Shown here: in pieces, positions 1 through 12,440 of the stretch
How positions within the stretch are numbered: position 1 is the first letter of the stretch
Layout: every line of letters begins with the position of its first letter
Source: Cristatella mucedo
Lineage: Eukaryota; Bryozoa; Phylactolaemata; Cristatellidae
Reading direction: 5' to 3'
DNA length: 64,000 nt
Assembly (NCBI GenBank): GCA_009760855.2
Contig: WPIO01000024.1
Span: 2,040,001 to 2,104,000 of the forward strand
Notes under the pieces: generated by a model
Told to the model about the DNA's origin: nothing
The model's database searches: none
Seen by the model: the letters and a program-made list of their open reading frames with translations, nothing else
Translations under genes and position numbers: made by a program

Positions 1-2900
1 TTTCTTGATTGCCTTATGGCTCTGTTGATCACTAACTGCAGAGGCATCATAGCGTTTTTTCTTAGCCCATCTATGACAAACTTTGCAATAGTCTCGGCGA
101 AAGACAACTAGCGTAAAAGCTAAATTTCTTGCAAGCCAGAATAGTAGATTGTCCGTTATATTAGACATGCTCGGATGTGATAGCCAGATGCTGAAACAGT
201 CAGCCTGATTAAAATTTCTTATTTTGAGCAGCTATTAAAGAGCAGACCTAAATTTTGTGTACTTAATCAAGGTAACACAAAAGCATCACCTCTTAGAAAC
301 GACAAGTATTCTATTCCAGCACAAGCATGGAGTGTCCTGTAATCAGGAGATCTGTTATATCGTTGTTCATTTTCAGGAAATTAACCTACGTCGACTATTG
401 CATATTTGGTGGCAACTGTTAAGTTTATCGTTCACTGCAGCACATGGCTAAGACTAAAAGTACAGCTGGGTATCGTTAGGGTAGAAGTGAAATCCATCAA
501 ACGGGCTCTGGAATGTGGAATTCCTCTGCTCTCCATTCCTGACGATGACGGCAATCTAGCTGATGGCGGTCGGCCGCAGCTGTAGACGGCCGGCTTCCAC
601 TTGCCAATGACAATCGTCGATGTCTCGCAGCTGATTGAGGCACTACGGTGTAATAAGGGTTATGAGCATGGCTCCATTGATGCTTAATACTGACTTGCCG
701 CTCGCAATAGTGACCAAGAACACGTCTGAGGAGCGACACCTCAAGTAAAGCTGTCATGGGTACTAGATAGTGACAGGGCCAGAAGCCGTTAAATATTCTA
801 GGACGGAAATTATGTGTGCAGTTAGGGTCAGTTCTGTGCACTGATTATGGAATATGATAATGACTGCTGACTTTGAACTGTGAAGAGCTTACGAAATTCC
901 GGTAAAAAGCCAAGGTTTACGAGCAGAGCAGCCCTACTAAAGATTCTGTCGGCAATAAAATTAGTATATAAGATGTGAGCTTGATCCCCTGCAAAATCTC
1001 CGAACGACATTCTGCCAGCCGGTCAGTCATAGTGCTGAGGGCCAGCTGCTATAGGGTTTTAAATCTTACCTGTCGGAAGTCAACTGCAGTACCAGCAGTC
1101 ACTGAGCCTTAGCTGCAATAGGGTCGTTAGCGAATCTGTCGGAAGTCATATTCCGTATCGATATTCTCTTGCAGGTACTGATCCGGCGTTGCTGTTAGCG
1201 CTTTTTGGCGGATTTTGAAGGCTTTGTCAATACCGTTTGGCGAATTTTGGCATGTCTCAACCCAGTGTATGGATTTTTCGGCTGCCCAAACTTGCAATGG
1301 TCATCGGGATGTAGCAGCAGCAACCTCGAACTTTATCTTGACCTTACATAACCCCTTTTTAGTGAAAATGAATCACAGGGGTCACTAAAACCCAGAGCCA
1401 GGACTCAAAGGTCAGCCTGGGCACCTAATTACCCGGAAGTAGTCATTGGGCATATGGCAGGCAAACACTGTTCAGTTGGGCTTGCTTCCAAATCCATCTC
1501 TTGGGATGTACGATCTGCGGTGGCTAAACGCACTACTTGCAATATTTGCTGCCACATCTACCTACGGTAAGTTATCACTTTACTTGGTTATGGACTGTGC
1601 AGTGTTGTGTGTGCCTGTTGCTTCTCGGCCACTGGTGTGCACCCGGCTCTTGGTGGGTGCTTGGGCGGTTGGCTCGGTGCGGCCTTTGATGTGGGCATGA
1701 GGCCCACCACTGTAACTCACCACGGATGCACTCCCTTATCTGTGGTGAGTCAGCCCCTAGCTCATATATGTACCCACTGGGGGAATAAAGATGAGAGTCT
1801 CGTTCACTGCTCACGTTGGCCAGCCCACGTCTTCGTGTCTCCATGAGACTCTGCCAGTGCTGCTGCAGCCGGAGACACAGTAACATAACAGTAGCCTAGC
1901 CTCTGTTATAGACATCAGCTAGGGGGACAGCCGTCTGAGTACTTGTCTTTTGCTTAGCCCCCCTCCATACCTAGTTTGACCGATCCTCTATTGTAATTGT
2001 GGGCGCCACATTCCTTTAGGTCTTACTGACTAAAATGCGATCCTGTCAACCGTAAAATCACCTCTTACTTTAAATTTGTGCTTTTGATTTAGGACCTTTA
2101 AAGGAGTTAATATTGCAGGGGGGAGCTCTGGGCACAATGGCAGGGTCATTTAGAACGAACCCCACACGAGTGGGTTGTGTGATGACAACGACGGCCGTAT
2201 TGTATTATGCACAGGCAACGCAAGCGAGCGAGCATTCATACGGATGTAGAGGTAGCAGCCGTCGTGTAAGCAGCTCCGGAGTTCGCCGGGAGATAAGATA
2301 GTGAGAGGGAGAGCTGCAGATGCAGAAAGTGGTTAGCATGCTCACCAGCCGGTGGACAAGCAGAAAGTATTTTACTGCAGGACAAGCGGCTCACACAACT
2401 GTAGCTGACCCGTTGCAATTCAATTGGGCTTAGTCAGCCGATAATGTCCGACTGCTGCACCTATTGAGGTGGTATAGGTTCGCCCGTTGGCCGGGCTAAG
2501 TGGTGTGAGTCCGGCTGGGGCTGACCATTTTAGGCGAGGCCACACCCTCAATACCTTATCCCACTGGGAAGCCTTTCCGAAAGCTCTACTCAGGCGTGTG
2601 ATTCCAGCCTCTGCCGCCAACTAACCAGGGACACTGCTAGCACTTTCCGTCACACAATATGTAACAAAAAACACGTGAGGCATGAATACCGTGGCGGAAT
2701 GATCATGCCAAAGTCTACAGGTTTGAGCCAAGGCTGTGCACGACAATATTGTTATCGCTTTCAATGTTCTGATATTCGAAAATAAATACATTGCAATGTT
2801 CAATTCCAAAAATACAGTCTAGTGCAATATTCTATGCCACCAATGCAATATTTTGCTCATCTAAAACATCAGATATTGCCATTTATTGTCAGTGATTTTA
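1..2900. other. No recognised gene
   Basis: I see only short, overlapping frames on both strands with no domain, splice structure or repeat I can name. Around 1020-1170 there is a weak internal repetition (GTCGGAAGTCA occurs twice, and similar GCTGC-ATAGGG strings flank it). Around 2760-2880 the word GCAATATT recurs. This is most likely old intergenic DNA. Confidence 0.5.
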
Positions 2901-3213
2901 TCAATCCTCTTCATATTATTCTTCGTTCTCTTCGTTATCATTAGCTGTCTGTGATTCGTTTTCATTCACTATCGAGACGACCAGAGTCAAATTCCACAGT
3001 AACTTGTTTTGATTCAGAAAAAGCAGCTCCTCCAAGGTTCTGGTTTGCAAACTGACGTTGAGGACAGAACACTCGCATTGCCATAAAGAAAAGTTTCTTC
3101 GCCTCACATGTTGTTGGAAGCGAGAAGTGCGTGTTCATGTACTCGCTGCATGCTTTCTTCTCTTCAATGCGATGTTGCTTGAGTTCTCGTTCCACAAAAG
3201 CCAGTTGAGCATC

Positions 3214-3278
3214 GTCATTTGCAGCTTCTTCCAAGTCCTGAGCCAGCAGCTCAGGCCTCGGAAGAAGCTGCAAATGAC
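3214..3278. repeat. Near-perfect hairpin inside the hAT fossil
   Basis: A 19-bp perfect inverted repeat (3214-3232 against 3260-3278, core TCATTTGCAGCTTCTTCC) encloses a second 7-bp stem (3237-3243 against 3249-3255, CCTGAGC/GCTCAGG) with a 5-base tip. The whole 65 bases can fold into one long hairpin with one internal bulge region. It lies in the transposase coding region, so it probably arose by a local inverted duplication. Confidence 0.8.
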
Positions 3279-3904
3279 TCAGCTGTCCACAATTTTCCAA
3301 TAGCACCTTCTGAATTGTGAAATGTTCTCATTGTTTGCTTGTATCTTGACGATGGCCGTTTCCAAATCTCAGCTGTGGGTGATATCTGAATCGTTTCCAA
3401 GATATTGGTCGAAGGCAAACTCTGGATAAGGGTCGACAATCGATCTGACTAAAATATCCAATTTTTTTCAAGGACGTGTCAATTCACTGCAGGGCTATCG
3501 CTACAGATTTGAATCGGCCAATGCTCACTTGCGATGCCGAATACTTATTTTCAGCCCAGCTGCGGGAACAAGGTCCATTATTTCATCATCTGCCTCAACA
3601 AGATTTGGAAGGAGTCTTTCGAAGTGCTGAAACGTATCTGAAACGTCTGTCCAGCGGGTTATGTTTCGTTTGGCCGGGCACAGGGATGTCATCAAGCAAA
3701 ATTGACCTGACTGTTTGAGTGTTGACAAGTTTGACATGAGCATCCCAACTAACTACGATTAAGTTGCAAATAATGTGATGATATATACCACAATAGCCAA
3801 ATACGGTGACTGCTGCATCCAAGAAGTTGAAAACCAAGAAGGTCCGCTGTTTAGTTGGTTGAGAAGTTGTTCCCAATCAAACAGAAAAGGGGGTCGAGAG
3901 ACAC

Positions 3905-4200
3905 AGAGTACCACTCAAGTGATGTAATTTAATGTATCTCCGTCTGTAACTCCACAAAGTCATGAAGACCACGTGGGTGTTATGCAGGAGAGTTTTGTAT
4001 AGCTCACTCACAGCCTAAGTGGCTTTCGATACGCATTCCGTAGCCAACAGACTTCGTCTCACGCAACAAAGAGAAAGTGGGAAGCATAGCAGAGTCAGGA
4101 GAGCAGTTGAGGTAGTGAGTAGCATAGAAGTAGCAGCTCGGGACTGCTGAAAAAGATGTGCCATAGTCGGCAGTAGGAGAGTAGTTGTAATTGCGTAAGA
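3905..4200 (-). mobile_element. LINE-B 3' fragment
   Basis: The minus strand reads the last codons and 3' UTR of LINE-B: the ALLTLLCFPLSLCCVRRSLLATEC alternative-frame signature, the TGAGACGAAGTCTGTTGGCTACG block and the end TTGTGGAGTTACAGACGGAGATACATTA. It is strongly 5' truncated and lies inside the hAT fossil, so it inserted later than the hAT element. Confidence 0.85.
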
Positions 4201-5091
4201 AAGTGTCGATTTGATTAAATTCACATAGTTCTCAGCAGCAAAATGTATCGTCTTGTCAAGGAGATGTGCGAAGGCCAACAGATGAATTTCATGAGCAGCA
4301 GTATGCTCCTTGCCAGGGTAGACGATGCAAAGACCAATATAGTGCGTTGAATCCCCAGACCAGCCATCTAGCACAAGAGCGAATGTGATAGCAGTAGCGA
4401 CCTTGACAGATATCTTTTTTCCATCGCCTCCACCAGCTTGAACATGTATTTTTTAAGTGTCTTAAAATAGATCGGTTTCAGTTTGATATAGCTTCTGGTG
4501 AGCTATTTTCCCAAAACATCATTCGAGCTCATCCACGATGGCCCGTTCCAGCCATTTGAACACATTGGTTTATCGACTATCAAGTATGTACCCCAAGGTG
4601 GTCTGTCCAGAAATTGCTTGTCCAGTTCCGGTGATAACACTTGCTGTTTCAGATTAGCCGTCTCCATTTTGTACCAACTAAAACATTTCTAGGTAACTCT
4701 GGTCCTTCTGCTTGATGTGGGATAACAGATTTGTGTAGCCGAGCGTGATGTTTTGTATGGAACAGCTCCACAAGTGTATTTTCACGTATTGGCTTCAGAA
4801 CCAACAGGATTCTTGCCAAAGTTAAGCTGACAGATCTTCTTGATGTCAGGTAGAATTGTAAGTCGAGAACTTGAACTCGACATAAAAGTTGGCGACCTCT
4901 GAGACAAAAAATGGCACCACCTTGATTTTAAACGATTGTGCACTTGGGATCGAGCGGAACATGGTGCATTCTACGAAGAGAGTAACAATATAATGATGAT
5001 GATGGATTTTCCACCAAATTTTAAGCCTGCGATATTAACGAAGAGGGTGGACGAGGTATCGAAAATGTTCACGATGCATGTGAAAGTGAGG

Positions 5092-5433
5092 GACCCACTA
5101 AATCCTGCGACAAATAGGTGCGTTTTTATTTTATTTTCAATGGGGTCAAATCAGGAGATGTAAAGATGGAGTGTGGAAGTGAGTTTCTGTATTTGGGAGA
5201 CCAGAAAAACACTTTCAAACACCGTCATGACATCTCCTGATTTGACCCTATTTAAAAAGAAACTAAAAACGCTCCTATTTATGACAGCATTTAGTGGGTC
5301 CCCGTGATTCGTCCCTTTATGTGCTTATGCTTGCTGACACTGTTTCAAGCTGCCACTGATCACGCTTGCAATGCTGACCATGTGCATATCACCCCTAACT
5401 ATAATATTCGCGTTGCTTATCGAGCATGCTACC
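5092..5433. mobile_element. Inverted pair of LINE-A 3' ends
   Basis: 5092-5160 is a minus-strand LINE-A fragment (GGGACCCACTAAAT...AATAGGTGCGTTTTTA). 5220-5433 is a plus-strand LINE-A 3' end covering the last codons, the AGTGGGTCCC stop region and part of the 3' UTR. The two carry the same element segment in opposite orientation about 60 bases apart, making an imperfect palindrome. The plus arm stops abruptly where LINE-B begins at 5434. Confidence 0.8.
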
Positions 5434-7215
5434 ACTATCCTAAGCGGCTTTCGGTATGTATTTTGTAGCCGACAGACTTCGTCTCACGCTACAATGAAAA
5501 AGTAGGAATCATAGCAGAGTCAGGTGAGCGTTGGAGGTAGTGAGTAGCATGGAAGTAGCAGCTCAAGACCACTGAAAAGGATGAGCCATAGTCGGCAGTA
5601 GGAGAGCAGTTGTCGTTGCTTAAGAGTTGAGGAAGCGAGCTCCACAGTCTTGGACCTGCAGAGCTAAAGCTTCTGTCGCCAACAGTCTTTAAACGGCGTA
5701 ATGGAACAGCTAATTTATCGTCTACACAAGAACCTGAGTTCGCGAAGAGGCTGAAACTGGTGAATCAGTTTAGCTAGGTACGAAGGAGCTAACCGTGGCG
5801 GCCTTGTGGGTAAGCCTAAGAACTTTGCTCTGAATCCGTTGATCAACCGGCATCCATCCTAGCTCTTTTAGCAAAGGAGACACGTGCTCAAACCTCTAGG
5901 ACCTGAAGACTAGCCTTGCAGCCATATTCTAAGTCAGCTGCAGTGGCCTAATCGCTTTCTTTGGTAGCCCAGCCAAAGGGTCTTACAATAGGAGCAAGTT
6001 AACTTTTTTTTAAGCCACTGGGGAAGACAGCTCCTAATCTTTGATAGGCATCGGACGTGAGGACTAGCTTTAGAGGCAGTCCTCTGAATGAAGCTTTAGA
6101 AATTGAGGCAGCGGTCGAAATCGACACCTAAATTTCGAGCACGTGGTGATGGTTGCTCAATAGCATCACCTATTAGAAGAGCAAAACTTGTAATCCAGCC
6201 ATACGCTGAGGGAGTCTAATGAGCAGCAGTTCGGTTTTATCATCATTTAATGTCAGGAAGTTTTCCGACATCCAAGATCGAATATAGGCAAGGCAAGAAT
6301 TCAGTTTCTCACTTGCTGCCGCAGAGTCTGACAGTTTGAATAAAAAATACACCTGAATAAGGTCAGAAAAAAAGTAAGAGCCTATTCCATGCACCTTAAT
6401 CACTCTTCCCAGAGGTTGCGTATAAATGGAGAACAGCAAGGGACTGACTACAGACCCTTAAGGGACATGAAAGATGACCCGTCTCGTGTTTGAGACCTGA
6501 CCCCCACACGACAAGGATTGAACACCACCAGACAAGTACGATTTAAACCATGCCAGTACTTTGTCTGCCAGAACGATCTTTTCTCTCAAACTTTCTAGCA
6601 GAACATCGTGATAAATGGGGACGAAGGCAGCAGACAGATGTAGCTGAGCTAGGGAAGTGACATTGCCGTCGTCGTTGCGACGTAGAATGTCATTTTTAAC
6701 ATGGAGGGGAGCAGTTTCAGTGGATTGCTGCCTCTTGAACCCAGATTAAAATGTTTCCGACATTTCATTCTTCTCTATAGGTTAAACTAGCTGCTTGGCA
6801 ACAATTTTTTCAAGAATCTTTGACAAGAAAGGAAGATGGAAACTGGGCGATAGTTTGCAAGAACCTCTGTGTCTAATCCAGACTTTTTAAGTATAGGTAT
6901 AACGATTGCCGATCTGAAGGACTTGGTAACGACCCCTTTTCCAAGAGAAGCATTAAAATTTCCGTTATGGCCCGCTAATTTGGCCTGCCAGTGAAGACCA
7001 CCGAGATGAAGGTATAGCGTTTCCAGGAGACGAGCTCTTTTTGCTAGACCTTATAAAGGAGAGCCACATCACATGCAGAAATCTCGGAGAACTTTATAAG
7101 AAAGGTCACAGGTTGGGGAATCGCGATTGCTTTAGTCGGAGGGGGCTTAGTGGAGGCACGAGTGTGCAAAAATTTTCAGTAAAGAAGGCTTAAAACTTTT
7201 CAGCTGAGCCCTTAA
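5434..7215 (-). mobile_element. LINE-B copy, 5' truncated, decayed
   Basis: The second longest LINE-B copy, read leftward. It starts near the pre-RT linker (equivalent of the PPPTKAIAVPQPVT region near 7120), passes through the RT (NYRPVS equivalent, SGF and ADDTQ-equivalent regions, with the ADDTQ catalytic region altered near 6350) and ends in the C-terminal AGPRLWNSLP region near 5640 and TTCGGTA near 5445. Many stops and frameshifts are present. The longest surviving piece is an 88-codon frame at 6173-6439. The very 3' end is missing because the copy abuts the LINE-A pair. Confidence 0.85.
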
Positions 7216-7690
7216 GTGAGAAATTTGGTCCCCTTCATCGATATGAGCTTGAAACATTATAATAAGTGGGTTCGCACTTCGTGGAAGAAAAATTGGTGGT
7301 GCAAGTTGAGGCTTGAAGTCTGCTTCCACGTGCAAAGCGAGCGATAGCAGCAGGATGCCATAGGTAGCTTGTTTGCACTTGAGCAGTCGATGTGCTGGCC
7401 GTTAATACCCTATCAGTGGTGCCCTCTGGATCACCTTAGTGTATCGATTCTACATATATCTTGTGAGTGTTTATAGAGTAAGGCTGTTGCAAAGATATGT
7501 CCCACCAGCAATAAGTGTTTTAAAGAGACAACTGAGCCAGGCTTACCAACTGCCTTTGCCTCGACGGCTTAGTGAATCGTAGTGCTCCTCTTCACTCCGT
7601 GCCGGTTTAATTCAAGCTGGCCCTGGAGTTTTGGCAACTCAGTTGGTTCTAGCGTGAACGCAAGGTCCGCTGTGGGAGCTTGTTTGCTTG
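7216..7690. other. No recognised feature
   Basis: Unique-looking sequence between a LINE-B and a LINE-A copy. I see no domain, repeat or RNA gene. Confidence 0.4.
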
Positions 7691-8805
7691 TAGTTTCCGA
7701 AAAGCAGGTGATACGATGCTTAGCCTGGTGGGTGTAGATCTGATAGCTTGGCTGGAGCTAAAGAATGAAGGGACCTAACAGTTAGCGACAAAACCTTGAA
7801 GTCGATCCGTTGCTTGACTGGTAGAAAGTTTAGGTCGGCAAGAAGTGATGGGATGTGGCAACGGTGACGCTCACGACAGATAAGCCCAGCTGCAGAGTTT
7901 TGCACCAGCTGTAAGCGCCTGATTGGACTTGTCGATAATCCAGCAAGCAGTGAGTTACAGAAGTCAAGACGATATGTCACAAATGCAAAGACCAACTTAG
8001 ATGCGGTATTCTTACCTTAACAAGCCCGAATTTGAGCTATGTTATCTTGCTGAAAGTAGGTAAACTTAATTGTGTAGGGGATGTGGTCTTCTAACAAAAT
8101 TTCACTTTGGAACATTACGGGTAGATTTCTTGCAGATTCCACAGGAGATATGCTGGCAGATCCCATTTTGAGCGTTAGCCTTTCTAATTAATGAATCACT
8201 CTTGGTTTGCACATAACTAATAAGTTAGTTTCATCATCATTTACTTTAAGAAAACTTGCTGCTATCAATATTCAGATACCATCAATGCCTGCAACAAGGG
8301 AGTTGAGGTTCTCAAAGACTGGGAGGGATTAAAGCAAACTTACAACTGAGTGTCATTCTCATAGAAGTGAAAGCCTATCTTGTGCATGGCAATCAGGTCA
8401 GCAAGAGGGATAGTATAAACAGTGAAAAGAACCGGCCCTAGCACGGAGCCCTGAGGTACCCCAAATTTCACAAGTACCTCGGATTATCTTTGTCCATTCT
8501 CATCAATACTCTGGAGCCTCCCACTGAGATAGGACCTCATCCATTGAAATAAAGTGCCAGTAATGCCCCGGCGCGATGAGAAGCGCCCAAGAAGGACTTG
8601 GTGATCGATTTTATCAAAAGCTGCCGAAAGATCGAGCTAGACAAGCAGAGATACTCTACCCATGTCTGCATACCTAAGTAGCTCGTTGTAAACCCGAAGC
8701 AATGCTGACTCAGTGCACAGAGTGATTAGCTTAAAAGCCAGTCTGGAACTTCCTAGCAAGGTTGCAAATTTGAACAAACTACCGGAAAGTGACTGGGCCA
8801 TGATA
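7690..8805 (-). mobile_element. LINE-A copy, RT to C-terminus
   Basis: Read leftward. The copy begins in the pre-catalytic RT region (ANHSTESALLRV equivalent near 8720, GRVSLLV near 8650). It continues through the catalytic core region near 8400, the YRLDFCNSLLAGL region near 7930-7980 and VKQRIDFKVLSLT near 7790-7830, and ends after SDLHPPG at 7720. It lacks the 5' half, including the endonuclease, and the 3' UTR with its stem-loop. Frameshifts and stops make it dead. Confidence 0.85.
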
Positions 8806-8829
8806 AAATGTATATTACCTGTCACGGTG

Positions 8830-9700
8830 CACCGTGCTTAAAGTGCAATCACATCCTTTCAACCAATCACACACATGCAATCGCATGCAGTGAATGGCAA
8901 TTGACAGCAACGGCCTGGGTCATACCTCAGTTCGAGGCAAATTTACGAGACACTGAAGCTGGGAGGACCAATGGTCATCACATTTAACATTCCGCTGAGT
9001 CTAAAGTAAAACCGTGGCATTTTCAAGATGTTTTTCTCGTTAACTGTCAGCAATGCATGGCAATCCACAGCAATGGCAGGGGCCGATAGCGAAAACCAAG
9101 GAAAATTGGCAAGTTTGGCTGCAAGAAACTGCTACTCTCATTCCATGAAACATGTACCTGTTCGAGCTAGCAATGTTCACCTATTGCGGGCGTTCAATCG
9201 ACTGCAGTGGCCCGGGAAAATACGCCAATCCATAATGGTCCGTTGCAAATTGACCAATTAACTATAACTTTATTGCATGTTGCAGTACACTGCATATATT
9301 ATATTTAAAACTGCAACCACATCCTTTTAAACAATCGAGAACACAATCGAGGGCAATGCACGGCAATGGCGAGGCTTCTGCCACAATCTGTTTCACATTT
9401 GCTGGAAATCGGTGGTTAGAATTTGTAATTATCCTACCATATAATACTCGCTGTGGGTTCACATAATGTCATTTTTCTAGTTCAACTTTGAGCATTGCAT
9501 TTCCATCGATGGTAATTGCTCTAGACAATACAGCAATCTACAATTCTTGCATTTAAAAACAAACCTGGCAGGAGAAGATTCCATTCGTCGTGGGTATTAC
9601 AGTGGGCTGCGAAAAAATTGCTACCACATCTTTTTAACCAATCACAAGCTTACATGTCAGGCAATCGACGGCAGCGGCCTGGTAAAATAAGTGAATCCTA
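8830..9700. repeat. Degenerate dispersed repeat cluster
   Basis: A motif resembling GGCAAT-ACAGCAA-GGC-TGG recurs near 8889, 9055, 9193, 9353 and 9656. At three places a block like CACATCCTTTCAACCAATC precedes it (8848, 9315, 9620). Spacing is irregular, about 140-300 bases. It looks like an old satellite or a cluster of short interspersed copies. No coding potential is convincing. Confidence 0.45.
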
Positions 9701-10620
9701 AAACAGTTCATTAATAATAGACTAGAGGATTATGGGTGACGCTCCCATTTAGATTTTTGTTGAGAGTATACTCTAACTTTAACTCTAACTTCTCTTATTT
9801 TGTGTGCATCCTGGAAATGTCATTGGTAATGCTAGCTTTCAATCACAGCTGGAGGGCCGGTGACATGTTTTTCCAGCTAACCAAAAGGTCTTCCTCACCG
9901 GGTACGAGCGCTTGATGCATACCACTGGTTTCATGAATTATGCTGAGTAAGCGCACTGACGACGGATAGATTTCCGCGTATTCTCATTCCTTTTCCAAAA
10001 AATCGCAGTGTATTTTGGGGTTCCGAAATGATTAATGGCATTTCAATTCATTTCAATTTCGAAAATTGATTTGATATACGAGTAATTTCAGTTATGAGTT
10101 CCGTCACGGAACGAATTCAAGTCGTAAGCCAAGGTATTTCATCTCCGTATTTCATTATCGCCGGATCATTATCTCTTGCACTTAAAGGTTATGTAGATGT
10201 ATCTGTTAATGTGTAAAGACAGAGATGGAGACATCCTGAGAGAGATCGCGAGCATTAGATGTTGGCATAGACAGAGAGAGAATCTTTGAGAAAGTAAGCT
10301 ATCAATAACAACAGAAATAGAGAGCCAAGCAGAGATGTATGGATTGATACATATGTACGGGAAGACAGAAAGGCCGGAAAAAAGTATGTTTGGTCGAGAT
10401 AATAATAATAATAATAAACGTGTCTAGCACCCTTACAGGACTTAATGTATTTCTAGAAACTTCGAATTTACTGTAAAGGAAGCATGCTAAAATGCTTAGC
10501 AGCAACAAGCACATTGTCAACAAGCATAACATGGTTATCGTTAACATAGGCAATATCAACATGTAAAATGTCGAATGGTGGTAGCATGCACAATGTTTGC
10601 ACACATGACCATTCTGACGT
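9700..10620. other. No gene; short microsatellites
   Basis: Non-coding-looking sequence. It contains a purine-rich GAGA tract near 10250-10290 and an (ATA)n run at about 10399-10418. Nothing else is recognised. Confidence 0.4.
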
Positions 10621-10621
10621 T

Positions 10622-10925
10622 TCACAAGTATTCACTCACTGCTATGCTAAACAGGTGCGTGTTTAGTTTCTTTTTGAAGTTGTGAGTCGAGGGAACTTGT
10701 GATGTCCGTCGGTTTAAGCTCCCGGCTATAGAAGCATTCGAACTAAGGTCATGGTATCCAAATGATTTGAGGTTAGTTCGAGGCATAGCTTGGAAGTCGA
10801 TATTCTGCCTGATTGTGTGCCAGTGAAGGTGAGCGAGAAGTAGTGTAATACACAAACCATGAAGCTCCCGACAGACAAGCCTAGATGCAAAGTTGTGTAC
10901 CAATATGCAATTGTCTGGTGAAAAG
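10622..10925 (-). mobile_element. Very diverged LINE-A remnant
   Basis: The minus strand preserves a LINE-A C-terminal signature: ASRLVCREL, then HLHW...RQNIDFQ, then PRTNLKSFG and NFKKKLNTHLF. A stretch of the normal sequence is missing between the IDFQ and PRTNL blocks, so this copy has an internal deletion. It is the most divergent copy noticed and so perhaps among the oldest. Confidence 0.7.
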
Positions 10926-10929
10926 TGAT

Positions 10930-11160
10930 ATAATAAGGTAGACGGATAGGCGGTAGATGGATAGATAGCCATGTAGAGAGATACAGTTTGAGTAAATAGA
11001 CGCATAGAGAGGGAGAGAGCGTGATAACTGAAGGTATCTCTGTCTGTCACTCCACATAGCCACTTAAACAAAGTGTGTTGTTGATTGATTGTTAGGTAGG
11101 TCTATGGCTGGGAGGGTAGGTAGGCAAGTTGGGTAGATCGATGGAGGGATGGAAATATAT
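10930..11160. repeat. GATA/GGTA-type simple repeat
   Basis: A low-complexity stretch rich in GATA, TAGA, GAGA and GGTAGG words, best seen at 10945-11000 and 11090-11160. It abuts the diverged LINE-A remnant. Confidence 0.6.
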
Positions 11161-11540
11161 AAAAAAGAGGAATTTTGTAATATCTTAGGCCTCAAAAGAA
11201 TGGTAATAGCAATTATTTCTTACAAAATATATCTTGCTTCACTAAAGCCTTCAATAACTTGAATTTACCGAACTTACCAACTTCCGACTAGAAAACTGAC
11301 AACTTTGCGTCAGATAGTTAGTTGTGTCACATTAAAAACTAGTTGATGGTAGCAAGAAACTTATAAAAATAAGTCTGCTTTAATGCTCATCCACGATTAT
11401 GTTGATGTCATACACTACGCTGTCCTAAATTGTGTTATTAACTGCATTTATTTAAATGGTACTGACAAGTTGCTAAAAATATACACAGTTAAAGTAGTCA
11501 TATATGCTTGCACATTATATCCACTTGAGCTCACAATTAT
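11160..11540. other. No recognised feature
   Basis: AT-rich sequence without a domain or repeat that I can name. Confidence 0.4.
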
Positions 11541-12330
11541 CAGAGATGCTACATAAAATGGCTTCTTGACGAAAAAGGCTCCAATTCTTCATCCAGATGC
11601 CAGTAAGTGGGTTTTACGCTTAAGGATTGACAAGGCTCCTCTAGTAGCACATTAGCCCTGAAATAGGTTCAAGATTATTGCTTAACAAATATTGAATACA
11701 ATTACCCGCATGTGTAGGCCCACTGCCTTGTTGAAAAATAAAATGATTTCCTTGAAGTCCCTGTGCACTATGTACTGCAACTTAATGGAGTTGCTCTAAT
11801 TTAGGTCTGGCATCATGGTGCCAAGGTTCACTTAGATAGGAAGCCCTTGACCATGACCCCTTTGCTGCCGAGTTTGCCATCTTGTGAAAGCGACTATCGT
11901 TTACAGGCTTCGTTGGAGCAGTAAAACACGTATTGCATACCTTTGTAATTGTCGGAAGTGGCAAATTTGCTCTCATCACTGCATTCGACTTTTCTCAAGT
12001 CTTCGTGGGTCCGGTATGCTCTCACCTTAGGCCACTTCAAATGAACTGCATTATCCTTCGGGACAGAAGTGGCTTCTTATATTGCATTCCATCCAACCTT
12101 ACTTTGTTCATCTGGGCAACGCATTAGCATCCCCTACCAACTAGCTTATCTGAGTAGCCGACAGATTTTTAGCATGAATCACCACAGGAGTGGAAGTACA
12201 TCTAAAACTTTATCATTATGGAACTGATCACCACAGTGGGGAATTGTACACACCTTGCAGGTGGGCTAACATCGTTTGGCAGCTTGGGTGTCTTAACCTA
12301 GTAACCATACGTAGATTTTCAGCAGACCGT
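11540..12330 (-). pseudogene. Tc1/mariner transposase fossil
   Basis: The minus strand keeps the ordered blocks of a Tc1/mariner DDE transposase spread over different frames. They are LDGMQYKKPLL near 12070-12100, HLKWPKVRAYRTHEDLRKVE then CSDESKF near 11970-12050 (family pattern: Trp-rich block then SDESKF, which holds the first catalytic Asp), and NHFIFQQGSGPTHAGN near 11700-11750 (family pattern FxQQDxAPxHTA, holding the second catalytic Asp). In this copy the Asp of that second block reads Gly. The C-terminal part is degraded. No inverted repeats were located by eye. The element is non-functional. Confidence 0.65.
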
Positions 12331-12440
12331 CACTTCGATCGCAGGCCACTTCAATCCTAAGGCCTGCACTTTGCAACTAGAAGAACCGAACATTCATTCA
12401 TTCTGCCTGCCATTATTTATCTCGCAAGCCGATTTGGCAA

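Larger units (their letters stand above)
2905..4930 (-). pseudogene. BED-type hAT transposase fossil
   Basis: Degenerate reading on the minus strand of a hAT-superfamily DNA transposase, which cuts and pastes its element. Reading leftward from about 4.9 kb, a partial BED zinc finger (a TCG Cys region followed by GYTNLLSHIKQ) lies near 4685-4790. Next come the block DGWSGDSTHYIGL near 4330-4370, SLCPAKRNITRWTDV near 3620-3690, and a C-terminal dimerisation-like block with LEELLFLNQNKLLW near 2970-3030. The blocks are in hAT order, but stops and frameshifts separate them. A LINE-B fragment (about 3905-4200) interrupts the gene after the NLIKSTLS block. No terminal inverted repeats were found by eye. 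The assignment rests on motif order rather than an alignment. Confidence 0.7.

Noticed and set aside
1575-1886. 103-codon minus frame overlapping two plus frames
   Set aside because: Three overlapping frames in a GC-richer stretch with no domain; probably low stop density from composition.
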